Shown one piece after another: positions 1 through 6,672 of a stretch of 36,149 nt of DNA. The translations under genes and the position numbers were made by a program. How positions within the stretch are numbered: position 1 is the first letter of the stretch; every line of letters begins with the position of its first letter. The DNA lies in assembly GCA_937900565.1 (NCBI GenBank), contig CALCFG010000066.1:1-36149 (forward strand). Reading direction: 5' to 3'. The stretch is from an uncultured Erysipelotrichaceae bacterium. Its GTDB lineage: Bacteria; Bacillota_I; Bacilli_A; Erysipelotrichales; Erysipelotrichaceae. Under the pieces are notes generated by a model. That model did not search any database, was not told the origin of the DNA, and was given only the letters and a program-made list of their open reading frames with translations.

Positions 1-445
1 AAAGAAATATCCAAAGTATCGTGCTGGTGTATTTGTGAATCATTTTATCAATTAACGGAATTGAGCCATCAATGATAAACGAACAATTAATGTTAGGATG
101 TTCTTTGGTGAATGCATCCATTAAATATCCATATTTCGTATACCCAAACATCCAATACAATCCAATTGTTAAATTACCACCCAATTGGTCAAGTTGTTCC
201 ATTTTGGTTTGGCATTTATCAAATTTTTGTAATGTTTCATTGGCAAATTCAATGAACAATTCACCTTCATAAGTTAATTGGATACCTTTACGATTGCGAA
301 TAAATAATGGAGTGTTTAATTCATCTTCCAGTGCTTTGATTTGAAATGATAGTGTTGGTTGTGTTATATATAATTTCTCAGAAGCTTTGGTAAAACTTTT
401 TTCTTGCGCTAAAGTTAGCGCATATTTTAATTGTTGGAAGTTCAT
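1..445 (-). CDS. LysR-family transcriptional regulator, 3' end cut off by the window edge
   Basis: Reading leftwards from the ATG at 445-443, the frame stays open to base 1, giving 148 codons of the N-terminal half. Residues 1-60 form the LysR winged helix-turn-helix (begins MNFQQLKYALTLAQEKSFTK, then ASEKLYITQPTLSFQIKALE). The start of the effector-binding domain follows (NLTIGLYWMFGYTKYGY). It is divergent from the FAD oxidoreductase/permease operon, so by the usual LysR rule it probably controls that operon and itself; the ligand is unknown. There is no Shine-Dalgarno before the ATG; a consensus -10 ends exactly 6 bases upstream, so the mRNA may be leaderless. The family call is firm; the target is inference. 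Confidence 0.93.
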   Translation of the reverse strand, partial: MNFQQLKYALTLAQEKSFTKASEKLYITQPTLSFQIKALEDELNTPLFIRNRKGIQLTYEGELFIEFANETLQKFDKCQTKMEQLDQLGGNLTIGLYWMFGYTKYGYLMDAFTKEHPNINCSFIIDGSIPLIDKMIHKYTSTILWIFL

Positions 446-481
446 GGTTCTATTATAGATATTTTCTATGATAATTATCAA
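446..481 (-). promoter_or_regulatory. lysR promoter, predicted leaderless start
   Basis: On the minus strand TTGATA (481-476), an 18-base spacer and TATAAT (457-452) are followed by 6 bases and the ATG at 445. A start site 7 bases past the -10 falls on the A of the ATG. No purine-rich ribosome site lies between. Confidence 0.6.
455..469. promoter_or_regulatory. Candidate LysR-type operator (ATAG-N7-CTAT)
   Basis: ATAG (455-458) and CTAT (466-469) form an interrupted dyad that fits the T-N11-A pattern of LysR sites (T456 to A468). It overlaps the -10 and spacer of lysR, as expected for autorepression. A 12-bp palindrome TGATAATTATCA (469-480) abuts it and could be the second half-site. Confidence 0.5.
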
Positions 482-499
482 TTAAATTTATTATACATA

Positions 500-513
500 T
501 GTAAACGTTTACT
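500..513. promoter_or_regulatory. Candidate cre site (CcpA operator)
   Basis: TGTAAACGTTTACT matches the consensus TGWNANCGNTNWCA at every fixed position but the last (T for A). Its core GTAAACGTTTAC is a perfect palindrome. It lies between a possible -35 (TATACA, 492-497) and -10 (CATAAT, 515-520), so CcpA binding there would repress the downstream operon. Confidence 0.6.
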
Positions 514-538
514 ACATAATTTAATTAGGAGGATTTAT

Positions 539-1789
539 ATGCAAACGTTAAGCTATGACGTCGTTGTCGTTGGTGGTGGAAGTGCAGGTGTTGCTAGTGC
601 CATCGCTGCATCTCGATGTGGATGTAAGACACTATTAATTGAACGAAATGCCTATTTGGGGGGCCAAGCTACCAATGCTTGGGTGAGTGCTTTTTGTGGA
701 TTTTTCACGAAAGGAGAACTGCCAACACAATGTGTAAAAGGAATTGGTGATGAAGTGTTGCAACGGTTAAAGGATTATGGCGAAGATATAAATTATGTAA
801 TCAATCCAAGCACTAAAAATGCATCAATTCGATTTCATCCAGAAATATTAAAATTAGTTTTAGATGATTTAATTTTGGAATCAGCAATGGATGTTAGACT
901 TTGCACAACTTTAATTGATGTGAATGTTAATAATCAAAAGATTGAGTCAATAATTGTTATGGATGATGATGATAAGTATTTAGTAAAGGCTAAAGTATTT
1001 ATTGATACAACGGGTGATGCGAATCTATTAAATAGTGCTCATATACAAACGATGTGGGGAGATCAATCGCACCATGTCCAACAATCATCCTTATCGTGTT
1101 TAGTGGATAATCTACCAAGTGATGAAATTAAAATTGAAACCATTGAGAGTGCAATTAAACAAGCAAAAGCAAATGGAGCTACCCATTTGGATAAAGAAAG
1201 GGGTATGATTATCAAAGTTAAAGGAGATACTTATGGGTACATGACAATCCCAAGTATTGAGTTAAATAATTTAAGTGGCTCAACTTTAACGCAAAGCTTG
1301 ATTGAATTAAGAAAAAAAGGAAATGCATATGTTAAAGCATTAAAACAATATGCACCTAACTTCAACAATGTAAATTTAAAAAGCAGTGCACCTTATTTAG
1401 GAATCAGGGAATCACGCCGAATGGTGGGAAAAACGATGATTCAAGGGGAAGATGTTTTAAGAGCAGTGAAAAGTAAAGATTCTATCGCACGCGCAGGCTG
1501 GCCTGTGGAAATGCACAAAAATAGTGGGTTAAGTTATCAATCAATTTGTGACAATGATTATTTTGGTGTTCCATTGGGTGCATTGGTTTCTAAGGATATT
1601 ACAAATTTACTTGCTGCTGGACGGTGCATATCGTGTGATAGTGTTGCTTTGGCTTCTTTAAGAGTGATGGGTACAAGTTTTGCAACTGGTCAAGCAGCTG
1701 GTGTTGCCGCTGCTTATTATGCTAGAACGAATCAATTAGATGTTGAAGCAATCCAAGAAGAATTAATTAAGCAAAATGCTTTAATTTAA
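539..1789 (+). CDS. FAD-dependent oxidoreductase (FAD_oxidored-like family)
   Basis: A 416-residue flavoprotein. Residues 7-36 form the Rossmann FAD-binding fold: VVVVGGGSAGVASA, then acidic E35 at the end of the second strand. The C-terminal segment GRCISCDSVALASLRVMGTS followed by FATGQAAGVAA is the second FAD-contacting motif of PF12831-type oxidoreductases. The ATG at 539 is chosen over an in-frame ATG at 431 because it has an AGGAGGA site at 527-533 and begins right at the Rossmann strand. It leads an operon with an SLC13-type permease 11 bases downstream and a YczE-like membrane protein, divergent from a LysR gene. A role in oxidising or reducing an imported organic acid is inference. 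No signal peptide or haem motif is seen. Confidence 0.9.
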   Translation: MQTLSYDVVVVGGGSAGVASAIAASRCGCKTLLIERNAYLGGQATNAWVSAFCGFFTKGELPTQCVKGIGDEVLQRLKDYGEDINYVINPSTKNASIRFHPEILKLVLDDLILESAMDVRLCTTLIDVNVNNQKIESIIVMDDDDKYLVKAKVFIDTTGDANLLNSAHIQTMWGDQSHHVQQSSLSCLVDNLPSDEIKIETIESAIKQAKANGATHLDKERGMIIKVKGDTYGYMTIPSIELNNLSGSTLTQSLIELRKKGNAYVKALKQYAPNFNNVNLKSSAPYLGIRESRRMVGKTMIQGEDVLRAVKSKDSIARAGWPVEMHKNSGLSYQSICDNDYFGVPLGALVSKDITNLLAAGRCISCDSVALASLRVMGTSFATGQAAGVAAAYYARTNQLDVEAIQEELIKQNALI

Positions 1790-1800
1790 AGGGGAAAAGA

Positions 1801-3261
1801 ATGAAAAATAATAATTTTAAATTTTATGTAACACTTGCCATAGCGTTATTGTTCATGTTTGGCTTACGGTTTGTTCCTGCACCAAGTGGATTGAGTGCTT
1901 CAGGAATGCAAGTCGTTGGAATATTTATTGGCGTATTAATTTTATGGTTAACGGTGTCTATAGATTGGCCATCCATTTTGTTACTTGGTGCGTTAGCATT
2001 AGTTCCGGAGTTAAGTTTTAAAAGTATTCTTTCTGGATCTTACGGAAATATGACATTCGTTTTCTTGATGTTTACTTTTGTTGTTACGTATGCGTTAAGT
2101 AAAACAAGTTATATTAAACGCATCGCGTTATCATTTATTACAAGTAAACTTGCGCAAAAAGGGCCGTGGTATTTTGCAACATTATATGGAGCATCAATTA
2201 TATTTTTAGGAATGTTTATTTCACCGACCGTTTTATTCTTTGTATATTTACCAATACATGAAGAAATATGTACCTTATTAAATTTAAAAAAAGGGGATAA
2301 ACTCGCGGCAATGTTAATGATAAGCACAGTAATTTTCTGTGGTGTTTCTTCCGGTATGACACCGATTGCCCATGTATTTCCTTTGATTGGTATGGGATTA
2401 TATGCGGATATGTATGGTGTGGCAATTGATTATGCTCGCTATATGATAACAGCTATTCCAGTAGGAATTGTAACCTTTGTGTTAGTTATGTTAAGTTTTA
2501 AATTATTCTTAAAACCTAATATGGATGCATTTGAAAATTTTGATATCCAACAAATAAAGGGAAGTAAAGAAGTAACAACACTTTCAGAAAAAATTATTTT
2601 AGCTATCTTTGGATTAGTCATTGTTTTATGGGTGGTTCCTGGGTTATTGATGTTAATGATAACTTCCGGAACTGTATACGATTTCCTGAAATGGTTTGAT
2701 GGATTAGGTACTGCAATGCCACCGCTAATTGGAATTGTTTTATTATGCACTATTCGTGTTGATGGTAAACCGTTGTTAACAATTGGTGAAGCAATGTCTA
2801 AAGGTGTTTCGTGGCCAAGTTTAATTATGTGTGCAGGAACACTTGCAATAGGTAGCGCATTAACAAATGCCGATATTGGTTTTACGGCTTGGTTATCTGC
2901 AACATTGTCGCCAATGATTGCAGGACTTTCTCCAATTATCATGGTACTTATTTTTGCGTTGTGGGCAGCATTACAAACGAATTTATCCAGTAATATGGTA
3001 ACTGCAACATTAGTAACAACGGCAGCATTATCCATTACTGCTGGAATGACAAATATGAATGTTCCAGGTTTAATTATTGTGATTGGAGCAATGGCATCGT
3101 ATGCCTTTGCTACGCCGCCAGCAATGCCATGTGTTGCAGTGGCAGGCAGTAGTGGTTGGACAAATACAATGCAAATGATGTTATATGGTTTTATTGCCAT
3201 GTTTATCTCAGTATTGGTTGTAACATTTGTTGGTTATCCAATTGCTACATTAATTTTTTAA
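1801..3261 (+). CDS. SLC13/DASS-type anion permease
   Basis: A 486-residue polytopic membrane protein with about 12 hydrophobic segments. The layout fits divalent anion:Na+ symporters: a hydrophobic half, a cytoplasmic stretch near residues 235-260 (NFDIQQIKGSKEVTTLSEKI), and a second half containing LQTNLSSNMVTATLVTTAA near residue 400. That segment corresponds to the SNT signature of the family, here in variant form. It starts 11 bases after the FAD gene with an AAGGGGAAAAG ribosome site, so it is co-transcribed. The substrate is probably a di- or tricarboxylate or another organic anion that the FAD enzyme acts on; this is inferred from context only. A 253-codon open frame on the opposite strand is a compositional shadow. 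Confidence 0.85.
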   Translation: MKNNNFKFYVTLAIALLFMFGLRFVPAPSGLSASGMQVVGIFIGVLILWLTVSIDWPSILLLGALALVPELSFKSILSGSYGNMTFVFLMFTFVVTYALSKTSYIKRIALSFITSKLAQKGPWYFATLYGASIIFLGMFISPTVLFFVYLPIHEEICTLLNLKKGDKLAAMLMISTVIFCGVSSGMTPIAHVFPLIGMGLYADMYGVAIDYARYMITAIPVGIVTFVLVMLSFKLFLKPNMDAFENFDIQQIKGSKEVTTLSEKIILAIFGLVIVLWVVPGLLMLMITSGTVYDFLKWFDGLGTAMPPLIGIVLLCTIRVDGKPLLTIGEAMSKGVSWPSLIMCAGTLAIGSALTNADIGFTAWLSATLSPMIAGLSPIIMVLIFALWAALQTNLSSNMVTATLVTTAALSITAGMTNMNVPGLIIVIGAMASYAFATPPAMPCVAVAGSSGWTNTMQMMLYGFIAMFISVLVVTFVGYPIATLIF

Positions 3262-3948
3262 ATGATGAAAAAACAATTCAGTAAAGAAGGAGCGTTTATT
3301 GCTGCATTGTTTATCAATAGTCTAGCCATTGCGCTATTGGTAAAATCTGTTTTTGGGGTTTCAACATTAAGTAGTTTACCACTAGTTATTAGTGAGATAT
3401 TTCCATTTGTTAGTTTTGGAATGACAAATTTTATTGTTCAAACGGTATTGCTTTTAATTTTAATTGCTATTACCCATCAACCTAAACATACATACGTTTA
3501 TAGTTTTGTGATAGCATTTGTATTTGGTTTACTGGTTGACTTATTTGAATTGATTGTAAGTCCATTACCTAATTTACTTGTAATGCGAATTATTTACTTT
3601 ATTTTAGGATGGGTGTTGATTAGTTTTGGTGCAGCATTATTTATTCTATCTTCCATGCCATTAATGCCTTTTGATGGGTTTATTAAGGATTTATCGTATT
3701 TTCTCAATGTATCGGTTAAGAAAGTTAAAACTACGTGTGATTTGATTTTTGTTAGTAGTGCTTGCATACTTTCTTTAATATTCTTACATAAATTGTCCGG
3801 AGTTGGTATTGGAACCATTTTTATGGCGCTATTTACGGGTGGTTTAACGCAATATTTCATTGATTATTTAAAAAATACTTTCGCATTTACTGCATTAACT
3901 AAAGTAGGCAAATGTTTGGAAAGTTTAACGACGATTGTTTCTAAATGA
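3262..3948 (+). CDS. YczE/YitT-like integral membrane protein
   Basis: A 228-residue protein with about five hydrophobic helices. The region LFILSSMPLMPFDGFIKDLS (around residues 127-146) and the opening EGAFIAALFINSLAIALLV resemble the YczE/YyaS/YitT (DUF6198-like) membrane family, whose function is not established. The ATG follows the permease stop directly (TAAATGATG) and has no Shine-Dalgarno of its own, which suggests translational coupling. It closes the LysR-linked operon and is followed by a strong terminator. A role as a transport accessory is possible but unsupported. Confidence 0.75.
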   Translation: MMKKQFSKEGAFIAALFINSLAIALLVKSVFGVSTLSSLPLVISEIFPFVSFGMTNFIVQTVLLLILIAITHQPKHTYVYSFVIAFVFGLLVDLFELIVSPLPNLLVMRIIYFILGWVLISFGAALFILSSMPLMPFDGFIKDLSYFLNVSVKKVKTTCDLIFVSSACILSLIFLHKLSGVGIGTIFMALFTGGLTQYFIDYLKNTFAFTALTKVGKCLESLTTIVSK

Positions 3949-4000
3949 TGATTTTTGATTACTTATATTAAAAATGTAAGTAAAATTTATATTTGGCATG

Positions 4001-4040
4001 AAAAAAGATATGACTACATTTTAAAGTCATATCTTTTTTT
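4001..4040. terminator. Bidirectional rho-independent terminator
   Basis: A 15-bp stem AAAAAAGATATGACT / AGTCATATCTTTTTT with a 9-base loop, A-rich on one side and T-rich on the other. It sits between the convergent permease operon and hydrogenase gene and can stop transcription from both sides. Confidence 0.9.
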
Positions 4041-4041
4041 A

Positions 4042-5451
4042 CTATTGAGCAAGTTCACTTGCTTTAATATTTAATTCATGAACATTCATATTGCCTAAAT
4101 CACCACTTCGATCAATAAATCCTTTAGTATGCAGATAATGTTCGGATTTTTCTGAATATGGTTTATCTAAGAAACTATTGTAAATATCAATGACAACTGA
4201 TGATTTGTGGGCACAACGTCGTTCACTCGCTTCATCAGCTTTGTATAAGTTTTGGATCCTTGCTTGTTTAACTGCTTCCATACGTGGGGCAGGGAATTTT
4301 GGTTGACCACCACCAGCAATGCATCCTCCTGGACACGCCATAACTTCGATAAAATCAATTTGTTGATCTTGATTTACTTTTAAATGTTCAAAGAAATTAC
4401 GAGCAATAGCAGTACCTTGAATGACTGTAACGTTGATTGTTTTAACTTTTAAATCAATTTCAGCTTGTTTAATAGCAGTTAATCCGCGTACAGGCTCTAA
4501 TTTATAGAAATCCGATGGAGCTTCCACACCATTAATTAAGTAGTACGCTGTACGCAAGGTTGCTTCGGTGACACCACCAGTGTTTCCAAAGATAATTCCG
4601 GCACCGCTACCTTTTGGCAAGAATAAATCAAATTCACTATTATCAATCATTTCCCATGTTATATTTTTAGCTTGAACCCATTCGGCTAATTCACGGACAG
4701 TAATTGTGTAATCAATGTCATTTTTACCCACTTCATTGGCCCACGTTTCTTCACGGTCTTGTTCAAATTTTTTCGCAGTGCATGGTGTCACAGAAATAAC
4801 AACAATATTATTTGGATCTAAGTTTTCTTTTTTAGCAAAATAAGTTTTAACTAATGTACCCATCATTGCGATAGGGGATTTACATGTGGATAAATTATCA
4901 GTTAATTCGGGATAAAAGGTTTCAGCAAATTTAACCCAAGCAGGACAACAGGAAGTAAACATTGGGAGTTTACCGTTATTCATTAATCGATGCACTAATT
5001 CACTTGCTTCTTCCATTACTGTTAAATCAGCACCTGTACTTGTATCAAATACATAGTCTGCGCCAACACTGCGACATGCACCAACCAATTTAGATTCAAC
5101 ATTTTGTCCTGGTGGCAATCCAAAAGCATCACCGAAAGCTACTCGTGTTGCAGGGGCGGTTATAAATACAACTTTCTTATTTGGGTCAATAATATCTTTA
5201 ATGGAATTAACCCAATGTCGTTTTTCTACTAAAGCACCTGTAGGACAAACAAGAATACATTGTCCACAACCAATACATATTTGATGGTTATTCTTTGTAT
5301 CAGCGATATCATAGAATCCACAGGCACCAGCGCTTTGTTTACATTTATTTAAACACATTCCACAGTTAACACATTTATTCTGAATACAAAATAACGCTTT
5401 ATTGTTTGGATTAATATCAACACATTTACTAAGTTTAATTTGTTGAGACAT
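4042..5451 (-). CDS. hydA: [FeFe] hydrogenase, short monomeric form with 2[4Fe-4S] ferredoxin domain
   Basis: A 469-residue enzyme that should exchange electrons between ferredoxin and protons to make or use H2. Residues 27-37 (CVNCGMCLNKC) and 59-69 (CIGCGQCILVC) bind two [4Fe-4S] clusters. The H-cluster motifs follow: L1 TSCCPAW at 166-172, L2 TPCTAKKFE at 222-230, L3 EVMACPGGCIAGGGQP at 369-384. L2 has Thr where the classic motif has Met (MPCxxKxxE). The C-terminal tail RRCAHKSSVVIDIYNSFLDK is the small-subunit-like segment. There is no [2Fe-2S] N-terminal domain, so this is the compact type. It lies 13 bases after a lipoprotein gene with an AGAGGAA ribosome site. The maturases HydE, HydF and HydG are not in the window. 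Confidence 0.95.
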   Translation of the reverse strand: MSQQIKLSKCVDINPNNKALFCIQNKCVNCGMCLNKCKQSAGACGFYDIADTKNNHQICIGCGQCILVCPTGALVEKRHWVNSIKDIIDPNKKVVFITAPATRVAFGDAFGLPPGQNVESKLVGACRSVGADYVFDTSTGADLTVMEEASELVHRLMNNGKLPMFTSCCPAWVKFAETFYPELTDNLSTCKSPIAMMGTLVKTYFAKKENLDPNNIVVISVTPCTAKKFEQDREETWANEVGKNDIDYTITVRELAEWVQAKNITWEMIDNSEFDLFLPKGSGAGIIFGNTGGVTEATLRTAYYLINGVEAPSDFYKLEPVRGLTAIKQAEIDLKVKTINVTVIQGTAIARNFFEHLKVNQDQQIDFIEVMACPGGCIAGGGQPKFPAPRMEAVKQARIQNLYKADEASERRCAHKSSVVIDIYNSFLDKPYSEKSEHYLHTKGFIDRSGDLGNMNVHELNIKASELAQ

Positions 5452-5464
5452 ATGTTATTCCTCT

Positions 5465-6343
5465 TTAATTTAATGATAAAATACGGTAACCTTCACCTTC
5501 ATCGATGAGTTGGATTTCATGGACATCATTGACTGTTTCATTCATGTAAGAAACGCAACAATTTATCGTTAATAAGTTATTACTATAACTTACTGCACCA
5601 ATTGTATTTATTTCATATTGGAAGGCAGGTGTGAGCATATCGTTTACTAAGGTTAAATGCAAACCTTGCTCATCTAATTTCCAAACTGCCGTATTACTAT
5701 TATAAAGAATAGTATCGTAATCTGCTAAAAATTCTTGTGAAAATATGGATGAAGCAGTGCTTTTAATAACATTTAAATAATCAATACCTTGTTGTTGATC
5801 ATCTGTTACTAAACAAGTTAGTGAATCTTCTGTATCGTTTAAACAAACACTTGTGTAGCCAAATAATAAATCTAAAGCATTTTGCCGATTATCCAACAAT
5901 GGTGTTGCTATATCGATTACATCTTGATATTCACTTCCATTAGGGATAGTGATGTATTGGATTGTGATTTCACCAGAAGACCAAAAATCTTCATTGAGAT
6001 CAAATATTTTAATTTGTGCTTGGTACTTATCGTTAATTGGACATATTCCAATAAATGCTGCGTTACTGTGTTGATCGGTTAATGGCTGACATTGATCAAT
6101 GGTTTCTAACATTGGAATATCACTTAAATCTACCGGAACGATAATATTACGTTGATACAACGTGGTTGTTAAATCTAAAGATTCTCGATTATTTAAATCA
6201 CTGTACGCTTGGTTAATAACTTCCAATGCGGTTTTGGAATTTTCTTCCATAAAGACTTCAGAATAATTAGTATTTTCAGGTTCTTTAACCAAAGAACAAC
6301 CTGTAAGTAGTAAAGCTACTATAAGCGTTATTTTTTTAATCAT
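5465..6343 (-). CDS. Uncharacterised lipoprotein upstream of the hydrogenase gene
   Basis: A 292-residue protein with a lipoprotein signal peptide: MIKK, hydrophobic residues 5-13, lipobox LLTGC with the lipidated Cys16. The mature part is acidic and rich in Asn, Asp and Thr, with several cysteines (DQCQPL, IGICPI, SVCLND, LTCLVT, NCCVSY). I recognise no domain. It is co-directional with and 13 bases before hydA, so probably one transcript. There is no Shine-Dalgarno; TATAAT ends 6 bases before the ATG, so a leaderless mRNA is likely. Whether it has anything to do with hydrogen metabolism is unknown. Confidence 0.85.
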   Translation of the reverse strand: MIKKITLIVALLLTGCSLVKEPENTNYSEVFMEENSKTALEVINQAYSDLNNRESLDLTTTLYQRNIIVPVDLSDIPMLETIDQCQPLTDQHSNAAFIGICPINDKYQAQIKIFDLNEDFWSSGEITIQYITIPNGSEYQDVIDIATPLLDNRQNALDLLFGYTSVCLNDTEDSLTCLVTDDQQQGIDYLNVIKSTASSIFSQEFLADYDTILYNSNTAVWKLDEQGLHLTLVNDMLTPAFQYEINTIGAVSYSNNLLTINCCVSYMNETVNDVHEIQLIDEGEGYRILSLN

Positions 6344-6380
6344 ATATTAATTATAAAACTTTTTGGTTTTGAATGACTAA
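6344..6380 (-). promoter_or_regulatory. Promoter of the lipoprotein-hydA unit, predicted leaderless
   Basis: On the minus strand TATAAT (6355-6350) is followed by TAATAT and then the ATG at 6343, placing the start site on the start codon. The best -35 is a weak TAGTCA with an 18-base spacer. Confidence 0.55.
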
Positions 6381-6420
6381 AAAACAATAAAGTTCCTTTC
6401 ATTTTTAAAAAGTATGTTAA

Positions 6421-6654
6421 ACTACTATTAGCTCGTTGAAAAGGAATAGTAGGACGAATGAACGAATCAAGAGAGTAAGTGGTTGGTGCGAACTTACCGA
6501 ATCATCGTTTGAATCTACCTTGGAGAGAAACCTGAAAGGGATGTCGGTTGCTACCGTTATCAGCATGAAAGTGATTAATATGTTTCACGTGAAACATATT
6601 AATAAATTGGGTGGCAACACGAGGAATCGTCCCTTATCGGAAGATTCTTTTTTT
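6421..6654 (+). ncRNA. Serine T-box leader of serS
   Basis: The leader carries the T-box core GGGTGGCAACACG (6609-6621) followed by GTCCC and a terminator hairpin GAATC...GATTC (6624-6628/6643-6647) with seven Ts. Stem I includes GTAAGT...ACTTAC around GGTGCGAAC, and the specifier loop reads GAA-TCT-ACC at 6511-6519, giving a serine UCU codon. The antiterminator bulge UGGC (6612-6615) would pair with an acceptor end whose discriminator is G, as in tRNA-Ser. An extra 8-bp hairpin CTACTATT/AATAGTAG stands at the 5' end (6422-6452). Uncharged tRNA-Ser should favour antitermination and raise serS expression. Confidence 0.93.
6581..6596. promoter_or_regulatory. parS: parS site 1, inside the serS T-box leader
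   Basis: TGTTTCACGTGAAACA is the exact consensus ParB-binding palindrome. It is the centre of a perfect 30-bp palindrome (6574-6603) just before the antiterminator, where T-box Stem III normally sits. In RNA the same bases form a 13-bp hairpin with a 4-base loop. Confidence 0.92.
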
Positions 6655-6672
6655 ATTTATAAGGAGTAGGCA

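Noticed and set aside
72..272. 66-codon plus-strand open frame at the left edge
   Set aside because: It is antisense to the lysR reading frame, which has family-specific motifs.
2439..3200. 253-codon open frame on the minus strand opposite the SLC13 permease
   Set aside because: It mirrors a strongly membrane-coding frame, has no ribosome site or recognisable domain, and the sense protein is a clear permease.
6436..6669. 77-codon open frame in the serS leader
   Set aside because: It runs through the T-box structure and terminator; the sequence is explained by the riboswitch.
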